A DNA stretch of 64,000 bases from Roseiarcus sp963761435 (GTDB lineage: Bacteria > Pseudomonadota > Alphaproteobacteria > Rhizobiales > Beijerinckiaceae). Location: contig CAVXHJ010000010.1 in assembly GCA_963761435.1 (NCBI GenBank), forward strand, positions 186,001-250,000, read 5' to 3'. The notes under the pieces were generated by a model that was given only the letters and a program-made list of their open reading frames with translations, had not been told where the DNA came from and did not search any database. Shown piece by piece: positions 36,180 to 45,816 of the stretch (positions are counted from its first letter, which is position 1; each line of letters opens with the position of its first letter). A program made the translations under genes and the position numbers.

Positions 36180-37028
36180 CTATTCAATTGCCCGGTCGTA
36201 ATAGAGCTGGCGGTGGATGGCTTCGGTCATCAGCGAGTACATGGCGCCGGTCGCCGCATGGATGAATCCCGCCCAGCCGCTTAAGAAGAACCGGTTCCAG
36301 AAAAAGATCCGCAGGAAATAGATCGGAGGACTGAACAGCAATTTTAATGTCGACGGCTTGCGCCCAAACTTGAGCCGCTGCTCGGCCTTGAGCCGCGCAT
36401 AGGCGATCTCCTTTTTCATCTGCTCGTTGAGCGGCAGCGAGCGGTCATGGCGCAGCAGGCCCTGGCGCGCGATCGGCGTCTCGCCCATGTCGGCGACGAG
36501 GCCTTCGTGGACGATGAGCGCGGGGTCGAACCGGGCGCGGCCGCGCCGGACGAGGCGCAGGATGTGCTCCGGCCGCGTCCAGCGGCTCACCGGCTTCGAC
36601 TGCCCGTAGAGGGTGAGCGAGCGGCGCACCTTCCAGCCAGACACCGCCTCGTCGGCGGCCATGAGCTGCGGCAGAGAGGCCCTGAGATCGTCATCGAGCC
36701 ATTCGTCCGCATCGACGCTGAACACCCAGGGCTGCGTCGCCTGGTCGAGCGCGAATTGCTTCTGCCGGGCGTATCCGAGCCAGGGCTGGCTGATGAGCCG
36801 GATCGGAACGCCGCGGCGGGCAAACGTCTCGACGATGGCGAGCGTCTCGTCCGACGAGCCCGAGTCGACGACGACAATCTCCGCAAACCCGGAGAGGCTC
36901 TCGAGACACTTGCCGATGCAGGCAGCCTCGTTGAGGCAGATGATCGCCGCGCTCGCCGCGAGCGCGCCGGGCGCGGTTGAATTGGCGGGACGCACGGAAG
37001 AGATGCTTGCAGGATGCGTCAAAGCCAT
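36180..37028 (-). CDS. Glycosyltransferase family 2, LPS core (WaaE/LgtF-like)
   Basis: A 282-residue GT-A enzyme. The N-terminal domain has AAIICLNEAACIGKCLESL, the nucleotide-sugar motif VDSGSSDETLAI, and the metal/acceptor motif FSVDADEWLDDDL. KSKP-like QSKPVSRWTRPEHILRLVRR and the C-terminal amphipathic segment PPIYFLRIFFWNRFFLSGWAG match the WaaE/LgtF group, which adds glucose to the inner-core heptose. The neighbouring LpcC-like gene supports LPS core biosynthesis. Confidence 0.85.
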   Translation of the reverse strand: MALTHPASISSVRPANSTAPGALAASAAIICLNEAACIGKCLESLSGFAEIVVVDSGSSDETLAIVETFARRGVPIRLISQPWLGYARQKQFALDQATQPWVFSVDADEWLDDDLRASLPQLMAADEAVSGWKVRRSLTLYGQSKPVSRWTRPEHILRLVRRGRARFDPALIVHEGLVADMGETPIARQGLLRHDRSLPLNEQMKKEIAYARLKAEQRLKFGRKPSTLKLLFSPPIYFLRIFFWNRFFLSGWAGFIHAATGAMYSLMTEAIHRQLYYDRAIE

Positions 37029-37158
37029 GGGTCAAATGTCTTCGCGCGCCGGCTTCGGCGCCAGCGGATATCTGGGCCATTTGCCCAGTCGTGGCAAGGT
37101 CAGGGGGATTTGGCGCCCGCGCTTGCACGGGCCTCTCCGTACCACCATATCGCACGCC

Positions 37159-38181
37159 ATGAGCGATTCTCCCTTATCCCCGATCCCCGAGTTCCTGCTC
37201 GACGCCGACAACCAAGGCCAGGGTCCCGGCGCACTTTCAGCCCCCAATGACGCTGCGTTGCTCGACGACTATTCGCGCGTCGTCACCGGCGTCGTGGATC
37301 GCGTCGGCCCGAGCGTGGTGCGGATCGACGTGAAGAAGCAGGGCCGCAGCGCCGGCTCAGGCTCAGGCGTCATCATCGCATCCGACGGACTCGCCCTCAC
37401 CAACAGCCACGTCGTCCAGGGCGCGCGGCTGGTCAGCCTGACCACGCTCGAAGGCCGCGAACTGCAGGCGCGCGTGCTCGGCGACGATCCGGACACCGAT
37501 CTGGCCCTGCTCAGGGTCGAGGCCGACGTATCCCTGCCGGCGGCGAAACTGGGCGACAGCTCGAAGCTCAAGCGCGGGCAGATCGCCATCGCCATCGGCA
37601 ATCCGCTCGGCTTCGACGCGACGGTGACCACGGGCGTCGTTTCAGCGCTCGGACGCTCGCTGCAATCGCGCACCGGCCGGATGATCGAGGACGTGGTGCA
37701 GACCGACGCGCCGCTCAATCCCGGCAATTCGGGAGGCCCACTGGTTTCGTCCGCCGGCGAAGTGATCGGCATCAATACCGCCGTGATCATGGGGGCGCAG
37801 GGCATCTGCTTTGCGGTCGCCTCCAACACCGCCAGTTTCGTAGCCGGGGAGATTGCGCGGCATGGACGCGTCAGACGCGCCTATATCGGCGTCGGCGCGG
37901 CGACGACGGCGGTTCCGCGCCGCATCGCGCTCCGGCTCGGCCTCGAGCAGGCGACGGGCGCGCGCCTTCTCAGCGTCGATCAGGCAGGGCCAGCCGCGCA
38001 GGCGGGGTTATTGTCGGGCGACCTTATCATCGCGCTCGACGGCAAGCCGGTAACCAGCGTCGGCGACCTCCTCCGCGCGCTCGATGCGGAAAAGATCGAC
38101 CGCACGCTCAGCGTCGATTTTCTGCGCCGCTCGGAGCAGCAAAGAGTATGGATCGGGCCGGTCGAGCGCAAAGCCGCATAG
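37159..38181 (+). CDS. S1C family trypsin-like serine protease with one PDZ domain
   Basis: A DegP/HtrA-type protease of 340 residues. The catalytic triad is visible: His in ALTNSHVVQGA, Asp in DPDTDLALLRV and Ser in NPGNSGGPLVSS. A single PDZ domain occupies about 255-335 (AGLLSGDLIIALDGKPV). There is no signal peptide or membrane anchor in the N-terminal 50 residues, unlike DegP/DegS, so a cytoplasmic location is likely. The start at 37159 is chosen over longer open sequence upstream, which overlaps the divergent GT2 gene. Confidence 0.88.
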   Translation: MSDSPLSPIPEFLLDADNQGQGPGALSAPNDAALLDDYSRVVTGVVDRVGPSVVRIDVKKQGRSAGSGSGVIIASDGLALTNSHVVQGARLVSLTTLEGRELQARVLGDDPDTDLALLRVEADVSLPAAKLGDSSKLKRGQIAIAIGNPLGFDATVTTGVVSALGRSLQSRTGRMIEDVVQTDAPLNPGNSGGPLVSSAGEVIGINTAVIMGAQGICFAVASNTASFVAGEIARHGRVRRAYIGVGAATTAVPRRIALRLGLEQATGARLLSVDQAGPAAQAGLLSGDLIIALDGKPVTSVGDLLRALDAEKIDRTLSVDFLRRSEQQRVWIGPVERKAA

Positions 38182-38201
38182 CGACCCGAAGCCTGGAACG
38201 C

Positions 38202-38858
38202 TCAAGCGTTCCCGGACTGCTTCGGCTTCACGATCGGTCCGGGAAAAGCCCGCTCGGCCTCATCCTCGAGCGCCTGCTCATGGTAGCGGATGAATCGCGC
38301 CGCGAAGACCGCGCCGATTACCGCCGCGATCAGCGCCGCAAGCGCCACGGGGCGGGCATAATGCTCGAACGCGCGGCCGAGCCAGAAGCCTCCGAGGCCG
38401 AAAATCGTCGCCCAGACGACTCCGCCAGCGGCATTGAACAGGAAAAATTCTTCCCAGTTGTAATGGTTCACGCCGGCAAGAAAGGCGGCGAACGCACGCA
38501 GAACAGCGACGAAGCGGCCAAAGAAGACGACCTTGCCGCCGTGCTTGAGAAAAAGGTACTGCCCGAGTTTGAGGCGCTTCTCGTTCAGGTTGATGTAACT
38601 CCCATAGCGGTAGAGGAGCGGAAATCCGAACTCCCGTCCGATCCAGTAACCGCAATTGTCGCCGAGGATTGCGCCGGCGGCCGCCGCGCCGATCACGCCG
38701 TAAATTCTGAGCGTGCCTTGGCCCGCGAGGATCGCGGCGGTGACGAGCACGGTTTCGCCGGGCATCGGAATGCCGGCGCTTTCCATGGCGACAATGAGAA
38801 AAACCGCGAAATAGCCGTAGGTCGCGATCGCGCCATGCAGATGCTGCGCGAAGTCCAT
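38202..38858 (-). CDS. DedA family membrane protein
   Basis: A 218-residue inner-membrane protein of the DedA/VTT family, implicated in undecaprenyl-phosphate or phospholipid flipping and membrane homeostasis. The motif ESAGIPMPGETVLVTAAIL near the N-terminus, GDNCGYWIGREFG and GGKVVFFGRFVAVLRAFAAF with its conserved Arg are diagnostic. Several membrane helices are predicted. The start lies one base after the stop of the small upstream gene at 38860, so the two form an operon. It converges on the protease gene. Confidence 0.9.
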   Translation of the reverse strand: MDFAQHLHGAIATYGYFAVFLIVAMESAGIPMPGETVLVTAAILAGQGTLRIYGVIGAAAAGAILGDNCGYWIGREFGFPLLYRYGSYINLNEKRLKLGQYLFLKHGGKVVFFGRFVAVLRAFAAFLAGVNHYNWEEFFLFNAAGGVVWATIFGLGGFWLGRAFEHYARPVALAALIAAVIGAVFAARFIRYHEQALEDEAERAFPGPIVKPKQSGNA

Positions 38859-38859
38859 C

Positions 38860-39222
38860 TCAGGGGAACGCCTTGGCTCCGGTCAGGCGGCGGGCGTTGG
38901 CCCGCACTTTCCGCCGCGCGGGCCCGGCGGCGGCCTCGGCGATGGCGGTCAGTCCCACCGAAACATCGTGGGGAGTGCGCACGCCTCCGAACGCGGCCTT
39001 GACGAAGAACGCGCCCCAGGCCGCCTGGGCGGCGAAAGCGCCCTCGATGGCTGCATCCACCTTTTCCTGCACCATAAGCCGCGCCTCGCGCGCCTTCTCC
39101 GCTCCGCCGCCAGGGTCGAGCAAGCCCTGGGTGCGAGCGGCGATCGTCAGCGCAGCGTCGACCCCCGCCTGGGCGTTCGCCTTGGCGATTGCGAGAGAGC
39201 GCGTTGCGAGGCGCCGCGACAC
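38860..39222 (-). CDS. Hypothetical Ala-rich protein
   Basis: A 120-residue helical protein, rich in Ala, Arg and Lys, starting at a GTG (39222). It has no signal peptide or membrane helix. The sequence (VQEKVDAAIEGAFAAQAAWG) has a phasin-like amphipathic-helix look, but a match to a named family is not certain. The stop is directly before the dedA start, which implies coupled expression. Confidence 0.65.
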   Translation of the reverse strand: MSRRLATRSLAIAKANAQAGVDAALTIAARTQGLLDPGGGAEKAREARLMVQEKVDAAIEGAFAAQAAWGAFFVKAAFGGVRTPHDVSVGLTAIAEAAAGPARRKVRANARRLTGAKAFP

Positions 39223-39445
39223 TATGTGAGCCCCCTTGTTCTAACCCGCCGATGAACCCGGCCGCGCACCATGCGGGAAGATCGACGCTGCGGCAAGCCC
39301 GTCGCGCAGACCTTTGGAGCCGACCCCGATCAGCCCAGCGGGTCGATGCGGCACCGGATCAAGGCTTGGTTGCGCCTTGACAAGGCCCGCCCGGTGGACT
39401 GCTTTCTGAATGCATCATCGACCTCGTCGGTGACGGAGCCATGAG

Positions 39446-39838
39446 ATGACCCGCTCGCCCTACATCCTCGCCGCCTTTGCCGCGCTCATGGGGGCAGCCG
39501 GTGGCGCGCTCGCGGCGGCTGGCGTTCATGCGAATGGGGGCGAACTCGCTTTGAGGGGCGCGGATTTTCTGCTCCTTCACGCCTGCGCGGCGCTGGCGAT
39601 CGCAGCATTCGCTGGCCTCGCGACGGCGCGGCGGCGCGCGCTGGTCATCGCCGGCTTCGTCATGGAAGCTGGCGCGACTCTCTTCGCAGCCGAACTCGCG
39701 ATGCGCGCGTTCACTGGCAAGCGCATCTTCCCCTTCGCCGCTCCGATCGGCGGCTCGACGCTAATCCTCTCCTGGGTAGCGCTCGCGATCGTGTTCGCCG
39801 TCGCCTCGCGGTCCGGGCCACCCGCGGCGCCGAGTTGA
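39446..39838 (+). CDS. DUF423 family membrane protein
   Basis: A 130-residue protein with four predicted membrane helices. It matches the DUF423/YgdD layout: an N-terminal LMGAAGGALAAAGVHANGGE, the helix LLHACAALAIAAFAGL and a late FPFAAPIGGSTLILSWVALA. Function is unknown in the family. A GGAG site precedes the ATG. It stands alone between divergent or distant neighbours. Confidence 0.82.
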   Translation: MTRSPYILAAFAALMGAAGGALAAAGVHANGGELALRGADFLLLHACAALAIAAFAGLATARRRALVIAGFVMEAGATLFAAELAMRAFTGKRIFPFAAPIGGSTLILSWVALAIVFAVASRSGPPAAPS

Positions 39839-39984
39839 TGAGTTCCCGCAGCTGAGGCGACATCCCGCGGAGCGCCGATATCGACTGCCGAACTCATCTA
39901 TCCCGCCAAGATCGAATGTCATTTTTCTGCTGGACGGTTTCTGCTAGAGTCGAGGCCAATCCATGGAAGCTGCAGGAGAATCCA

Positions 39985-40434
39985 ATGCAGACCATTGAGC
40001 ACACCCAAAGCCACGCTCATCCGGACCGCCCCTTGCTGGCTGGAGTCGCCCTCCTTGCCGCGCTCGCCTTCGCCGCGCCCGGCCATGCTTTCGCCGCCTG
40101 CGGCGGGACCGGCGCGTCCACAGGGACGCACGCCCCGACGGCGGGCGCCGGAGGAACCCACTCCGGCTCGACACCATCCGCTGGCTCGACTGGCGGAAGC
40201 TCGTGTGGGGTCAACACGACCTCGAGCGCCTTGACTGGCTCGACGCTGACGCCCTCGCTAGCCGGCGTCTACTCAGGCGCCATAACCGGCAACGGCGGGA
40301 AGCGGAACCGCCACACCACAAACACAACGACAGCCTCGGTCACCCCGAATGTCGTCAACACGCCAAAGTTCGCGGGCGGCGCGGCGCACACCGGAGGGGG
40401 CGGCCACTTCTTCCGCGCCGGGAAGCGTCCCTGA
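39985..40434 (+). CDS. Exported Thr/Ser/Gly-rich low-complexity protein
   Basis: A 149-residue protein with a signal peptide (LLAGVALLAALAFAAPGHAFA) and a mature domain made almost entirely of Thr, Ser, Gly and Ala, with two Cys (AACGGTGAS and SSCGVNTTSS) and a basic C-terminus ending FFRAGKRP. AGGAGAA stands just before the ATG. No enzyme motifs are seen; a surface or periplasmic structural role is likely. I do not recognise a family. Confidence 0.7.
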   Translation: MQTIEHTQSHAHPDRPLLAGVALLAALAFAAPGHAFAACGGTGASTGTHAPTAGAGGTHSGSTPSAGSTGGSSCGVNTTSSALTGSTLTPSLAGVYSGAITGNGGKRNRHTTNTTTASVTPNVVNTPKFAGGAAHTGGGGHFFRAGKRP

Positions 40435-40762
40435 TACGCTTCCCCGCGGCCCGCTCGCAGGCGGCCGGCACGGGGCCTGCCGACGGGGCGAGCATCCGTG
40501 AACTCGCTTCGGCCACGGCCGAAGCCATTTCCAAATCAGACGCGAAAGACCCGTGTCATTTTCTGTCCGCCAATCTCTACTTTTCAAACGGTTAGACCCA
40601 CTTTTTTGTCCGCGGATCTGTTTTCTCTCCGCCCGATTGAACGAGAACCCAATCCTCCCTGCCGGCCTGACCCCCAAACTGTCATAGCACAGACCTTCGG
40701 TTTATCGCAAGATATTTTCGACTTTTCTTTTTCACCAAAATCCGCGGCGGCGCTCTTGCCCG
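40435..40762. other. Intergenic region, no gene seen
   Basis: About 330 bases between the exported protein and the end of the adenine deaminase gene (stop at 40763). The middle is AT-richer with T runs (40600-40620 and 40725-40735). I see no convincing hairpin terminator or gene. The longer frame through it from the deaminase is only the result of the frame break there. Confidence 0.4.
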
Positions 40763-42473
40763 TCAGTCCCGCACGAACTGGAACTTGTCGACGTCGACCA
40801 GCCCCATGTCGGTGATCTTGAGATGTGGGATCACCGGCAGCGGCAGGAAGGCGACCTGAAGGAACGGCTCGGCGAGCGTCACACCTAGTCCCTTGGCCGC
40901 AGCGCGCAGCGGGATCAGCGCCTCGTGAACCTCCTCGAAGCTCTTGAGGCTCATGAGGTCCGGCCACCGGCAGCGGCAGTTCCGCGATCACCTTGCCGTC
41001 GCGCGCGACGGCGAACCCGCCTTCGATCTCGCGCAGGCGATTGACCGCCGCCGCCATGTCGCGTTCGTCGGCGCCCACCACGCATAGGTTGTGGCTATCA
41101 TGGCCGACGGAGGAAGCGATCGCGCCGCGCTTCATGCCAAAACCTTTGACGAAGGCCGTCGCGTGATTGTCGTTGATTCCGTGGCGCGCCACGACCGACA
41201 CCTTGACCACGTCCTGGCTGAGATCGACGCCGCGCTCGCCTTGTCTGAACGGCAGCGTCACCGGAATGCGGTCGGTGATGATCTTGCCCGGAATGACGCC
41301 GATGGCTTGCGTCGACGGCCCCTGCCCGGTCGCCGCGAAATCCGCCGCCTCGACCCGCCGCGCCTTGACGCTCTCGCGGCCGACCGGCGGAATCGAAGCG
41401 CGTGCGGCGAATAGAGCTTCGTCCACCACCCGGCCGCGCGCAAAGGTCATCGACACGGCGCAGTGCTCAAGGTCGTCGATCACGACGAGATCCGCGCGCC
41501 AGCCGGGCGCGACCAGGCCGCGGTCTCTGAGGCCGAAGATGCGCGCCCCCGAAATCGACGCGGCGCGATAGGCGGCGAGCGGCGGCGCGCCAAGCTTGAT
41601 CGCGGTGCGGATGATGAAGTCGAGATGGCCCTCCTCCGCGATGTCGAGCGGATTGCGGTCATCGGTGCAGAGGGCGATGAACGGCGAGTTGCGCTCAGTG
41701 ATGATGGGAGCGAGAGCGTGCAGATCCTTGCACACGGAGCCTTCCCGAATGAGCAATTGCATGCCCTTGGCGAGCTTCTCCTTCGCCTCCGGAAGGTTGG
41801 TGACTTCGTGGTCGGTGCGCACGCCAGCGCTCAAATAGCCGTTGAGGGCGGCGCCGGTGAGAAGTGGGCTATGCCCGTCTATCGGCCGGGTCTGGAAGGC
41901 CGCGAGCTTGGCGAGACAGGACGGGTCGCGCGCGAGCACGCCCGGAAAATTCATGAATTCGGCGAGACCCAGCACCTTGGGATGATCAGCGAGCGGCATG
42001 AGATCGGCGGCCTCGAGACGAGCGCCCGAGGTCTCGAGCGCGGTCGCGGGTACGCAACTCGACAGCTGGATGCGCAAGTCCATCGCGGTCAGCATGGCCG
42101 CGTCGAGGAAGTAATGCAGGCCCGCTAGCCCCAGCACGTTAGCGATCTCGTGCGGATCGCAGATCGATGTCGTCACTCCGTGGCTCAGCACGCAGCGGTC
42201 GAATTCGAGCGGAGTGAGAAGCGACAATTCCACGTGGCAATGCGTGTCGATGAATCCGGGAACCACGACCTTGCCGCTGACATCAATCTCGCGTTCCCCG
42301 CGGTAGTCGCCCATCGTGCCGACAATGCGGTCGTTGCATATCGCAACATCGCTCTTGACGAGCTCGCCGCTGACCAGATCGAAGATCCACCCGCCCTTCA
42401 GCACAACGTCCGCCCGTTCGAGCCCCTGCCCCTGTTCGATGGCGCGCGAGAGATAGGCGATGGCGTCGCTCAT
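40763..42473 (-). CDS. ade: Adenine deaminase (one frame break)
   Basis: Converts adenine to hypoxanthine in purine salvage. An amidohydrolase-fold protein with metal ligands in GFIDTHCHVELSLLTP, the DPHEIANVLG loop, and ALCTDDRNPLDIAEEGHLD in the later barrel. The C-terminal domain has GINDNHATAFVKGFGMKRGA and SSVGHDSHNLCVVGADERDM. Near 40957 one extra base shifts the frame; the correct continuation MSLKSFEEVHEALIPLRAAA runs to a stop at 40763, giving about 569 residues, the normal length. The uncorrected frame would extend to 40584 with unrelated sequence. Confidence 0.9.
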
Positions 42474-42759
42474 GAATGGCCTTGGGTCGGGATGAAGGTT
42501 GGCGCATTGTCTCAGGCTTGCCCACGAGGCTCAAGCGCTCCGCTTGCTTGCACGGTCGAAACTCCCGCCCGCCGCCTGCGAGGCTGCTGACATCCGATCA
42601 CGCCGATTCCGGCCCAGACTTGCTTTGCGTGGGCCATCCTGCACAATCTGTCCTCAATCGCGCTCAGACGATTCGGGTGACACAAACCTGCTGACCAGAG
42701 GAACCCCCTGCAGCGCTCTTCCGCCCACGGGAGTCGGGCGTGGCTAGGCGCCGTCGTTC
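42474..42759. other. Divergent intergenic region between ade and the porin
   Basis: About 285 bases separating the two divergent starts. It should contain both promoters. I see no gene or clear repeat. Confidence 0.4.
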
Positions 42760-44241
42760 ATGAGCCGCCTGATGGGCGAGCCGCGCGAGAGGGCGCGCGC
42801 AGCGGCGATTTCACTGGCGATCCTCCTTCTAACCGGGTCAGCGGCGCTCGCTGCTGACGCGTCGCCCGGAGATGCTTCGGCTCCCTCCCAGGAAATGCAG
42901 GGCGCAACGCAACCTCCGGCGGCGCCCGTCTTGTCGGCGTCGAGCCCTTCCGCGAGCGGCCCCGCCTCTTTCCCCGTCCTCTCCGCGCTGCCGGCCGATT
43001 ATTTCGCGACCACGCCATATCTTCTCGGCGAATGGCCGGGCATCCGCTCGAAGCTAAGCGATCTCGGCATCCAGGTTTCGCTGACCGGCGTCGACGAAGC
43101 GGTCCTGAATCTCTCGGGCGGCCTGCGCCAGAACGCCCAGGAGGCCGGACAAGTCGCCTTGCAGGCCCAATTCGACCTGCAAAAGAGTTTGGGCCTGACC
43201 GGCGCCAGCGTTCTCATGACGCTGGTCAGCCGCTGGGGCCGGGACGCCGCCACGGACGCGGGCATCCCCGCGCTTCAGCTGCTCAATGAGGTCTATGGCC
43301 GGGGAAATATCCTGCGGCTCGAGCAACTCGCTTGGGATCAAAAGCTGTTCGACAACCGGATCGAGTTCACGGTCGGCCGCCTCGCATTCGGCGACGAGTT
43401 TTTTAGCTTCCCTTGTGATTTCATCAATCTGACTTTCTGCCCCGGACAGGCCGGCAACCTGGTGGGCAACTACATCTACAACTGGCCGGTCAGCCAGTGG
43501 GCCGCGGTCGGGCAGCTCAATTTTGGCGCCGAGGGCTATATCAAAGCTGGAATTTTCGACGCGAATCCTGCCTATCTCAACACGACGCCGAATCCCGCTC
43601 TTTGGCCGACGGCGCCCGAGAATTCGCAGGGCGTCATCATTCCGGCCGAAGTCGCTTGGACCCCGAAATTCGGCGCGCTTCAGGGGAGCTACCAGGTCGG
43701 AGGCTGGTGGAACAACAGCGCGGCGCCGAATGTCGCCGCCAGCATCAATGGCGAGCCGATCCTTGTGTCGGGACTGCCCGGGATTCCCGGCCATGGCCGG
43801 TACGGGTTTTCCACCGTGCTGCAGCAACAGCTGACCCATGATCCCGGCAACTCGGACCCGAAGAACGGCTTGAACGCCTTCGTCCTCGCCACCTACGCAG
43901 ACCGCCGCACGTCCATGCTGGACTATCAGATCTTCTGGGGAATCGTACAATACGGCCTCGGGACCTGGAGGCCGAAGGACGGATTCGGCATTGCGGTCGG
44001 GACGACGCACGTGAATCCAAACATCGCGGACGCGCAGATCTTGGCCAACACTCTGGGCGTCGGTCCCGGCTACGTGCAGCGGAACGAATATGTTACGGAA
44101 GCCTGGTACGGATGGCAGGCGGCGCCCTGGCTGAACCTAAAGCTGGACGCGCAATACGTCATTTGTCCTGGCGGGTACACCACCCCGACGGATCGCAATG
44201 CGTTCGTGCTGGGCGTTAGAACGACGGTCGCTTTCTGGTAG
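42760..44241 (+). CDS. OprB family carbohydrate-selective porin
   Basis: Outer-membrane beta-barrel, 493 residues, with a signal peptide (ISLAILLLTGSAALA cut near ADA). A Pro/Ala/Ser linker precedes the barrel. OprB hallmarks include SVLMTLVSRWGRDA, FTVGRLAFGDEFFSFPCDFI with two Cys around LTFCPGQAG, and a C-terminal barrel strand ending TTVAFW, with the terminal aromatic residue needed for insertion. The MFS sugar transporter starts two bases after the stop, so both form an uptake operon. Confidence 0.88.
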   Translation: MSRLMGEPRERARAAAISLAILLLTGSAALAADASPGDASAPSQEMQGATQPPAAPVLSASSPSASGPASFPVLSALPADYFATTPYLLGEWPGIRSKLSDLGIQVSLTGVDEAVLNLSGGLRQNAQEAGQVALQAQFDLQKSLGLTGASVLMTLVSRWGRDAATDAGIPALQLLNEVYGRGNILRLEQLAWDQKLFDNRIEFTVGRLAFGDEFFSFPCDFINLTFCPGQAGNLVGNYIYNWPVSQWAAVGQLNFGAEGYIKAGIFDANPAYLNTTPNPALWPTAPENSQGVIIPAEVAWTPKFGALQGSYQVGGWWNNSAAPNVAASINGEPILVSGLPGIPGHGRYGFSTVLQQQLTHDPGNSDPKNGLNAFVLATYADRRTSMLDYQIFWGIVQYGLGTWRPKDGFGIAVGTTHVNPNIADAQILANTLGVGPGYVQRNEYVTEAWYGWQAAPWLNLKLDAQYVICPGGYTTPTDRNAFVLGVRTTVAFW

Positions 44242-44243
44242 GA

Positions 44244-45776
44244 ATGTCGTGGCTCGACCCCGGCGATCGGTTCTCTCGACCGGCCGGAGACTTCGCCGCC
44301 TCAACGGCTTTGGCCGAAGGCGCAATGGATGGGGGGATGATCGTGGCGGCACAGCGCGCAACATCAGGCGGCCCCGGCGCCGATCCGGGCGCGAAGCTTC
44401 CCGATCCGGTCCCAGACCGTCTGCCCTCCGCCCGCGCCGCGAGCATCATCGCCGTCATCGTGCTCGCCGGCGCCCTTTTCGGCTACGACCAGGGCGTCAT
44501 CTCGGGCGCCCTGTTTGGCATCCAGAAGGCGTTCGCGGTCGGCGCGGTCGCGCTCGAAATCGTGACCAGCTGGGTCACGCTCGGGGCGATGTTCGGATCG
44601 CTCGGCGGCGGCTACGTCGCCGATCATTTCGGCCGCAAGCGCGCGCTCTTCGCCGCGGCGGGACTTTTCATCATTGGCGCGCTGGTCGAAGCGTTTGCGC
44701 CGAATGTTCCAGTCCTTGTATTGGGTCGGCTGGCAGCCGGCTTCGGCGTCGGCGTCGCCGCGGTCGCCGCCCCGCTCTATGCAGCGGAGCTCGCGCCGGC
44801 CGCGCAGCGCGGGCAATTCGTCTCGGCCTACCAGCTCGCGATCACCGTGGGCATCTTTGTTGCTTATTTCGTCGACCAGGCGCTGGCCGGCCCCGACGGC
44901 TGGCGCGCCATGCTTGGCGTCTCCGCTGTCGCCGGCGTTCTCCTCGCGCTCGCCGTCCTGAGCGCTCTCGAGTCGCCGCGCTGGCTGGTGAAGATCGGCC
45001 GTCCCGATGACGCGCGCAACAACCTCGTCGCTCTCGGCGCCGAGGATGACGCCGACGCGCGGCTCGCGGCGATCAAGGCGTCCTTGCGCCTGGAGCACGA
45101 GGAGACGTCGTGGAGGGACGTGTTCGCGCCGCGCTGGCGGACGCCGCTCAAAATCGGCCTCGGGCTCGCGGTGCTGCAACAGATAACCGGCATCAACGCC
45201 ATCATCTATTATTCCGACAACATCTTCGCCGCCGCCGGCTTCACGACGCCCGAGGCCCAGACAGCAGCCACCACCTGGGCGATCGGCGCCGTCAACGTAC
45301 TCGCGACGTTTATCGCGATTGCCTTCATCGACCGCCTCGGTCGCCGCCCGCTCCTGATCACGGGCCTCATAGGCATGGGGCTTAGCCTCGCCGCCGTTGG
45401 GTTCGCGTTCGAGCAATCGGGCAAGATCGGAGGCGGCGCAGGCGTCGTCACACTGGTCGCGCTGGTCGTGTTCATCATCTCGTTCGCCTTCTCGCTCGGG
45501 CCCGTGACATGGACGGTCATCAATGAGATCTATCCCGGCGAGGTGCGCGGCCGGGCGGTCGCTGTGGCGACCGCGGTGAACTGGGGCGCGGCGTTTCTGG
45601 TCAGTGGATTCTTTCTGTCGGTTGTCAATGCGATCGGCCAAGCCTACACCTTCTGGCTGTTCGCGGCCTTCTGCGTCCTAGGGCTCATCTGGGTCTATTT
45701 CGGCGTGCCCGAGACGCGAGGCCGCTCGCTGGAAGATATCGAGGCGTCATGGCGGCAGTCGGCGCCGCCTCGCTAG
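44244..45776 (+). CDS. Sugar porter family MFS transporter
   Basis: A proton-coupled sugar transporter with twelve helices, 510 residues, including an N-terminal hydrophilic stretch of about 60 residues. Sugar porter signatures: GYDQGVISGAL, DHFGRKRAL, the PESPR-like LESPRWLVKIGR, QQITGINAIIYYSDNIF and VPETRGRSLEDIE. This points to a XylE/GalP-type symporter for hexose or pentose. It lies two bases after the OprB porin, so the pair supplies outer- and inner-membrane passage of the same sugar. Confidence 0.92.
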   Translation: MSWLDPGDRFSRPAGDFAASTALAEGAMDGGMIVAAQRATSGGPGADPGAKLPDPVPDRLPSARAASIIAVIVLAGALFGYDQGVISGALFGIQKAFAVGAVALEIVTSWVTLGAMFGSLGGGYVADHFGRKRALFAAAGLFIIGALVEAFAPNVPVLVLGRLAAGFGVGVAAVAAPLYAAELAPAAQRGQFVSAYQLAITVGIFVAYFVDQALAGPDGWRAMLGVSAVAGVLLALAVLSALESPRWLVKIGRPDDARNNLVALGAEDDADARLAAIKASLRLEHEETSWRDVFAPRWRTPLKIGLGLAVLQQITGINAIIYYSDNIFAAAGFTTPEAQTAATTWAIGAVNVLATFIAIAFIDRLGRRPLLITGLIGMGLSLAAVGFAFEQSGKIGGGAGVVTLVALVVFIISFAFSLGPVTWTVINEIYPGEVRGRAVAVATAVNWGAAFLVSGFFLSVVNAIGQAYTFWLFAAFCVLGLIWVYFGVPETRGRSLEDIEASWRQSAPPR

Positions 45777-45816
45777 AGCAAGCTGCGCCCTCCCCCAAAT
45801 CGGCTTCTCGTGGGTC

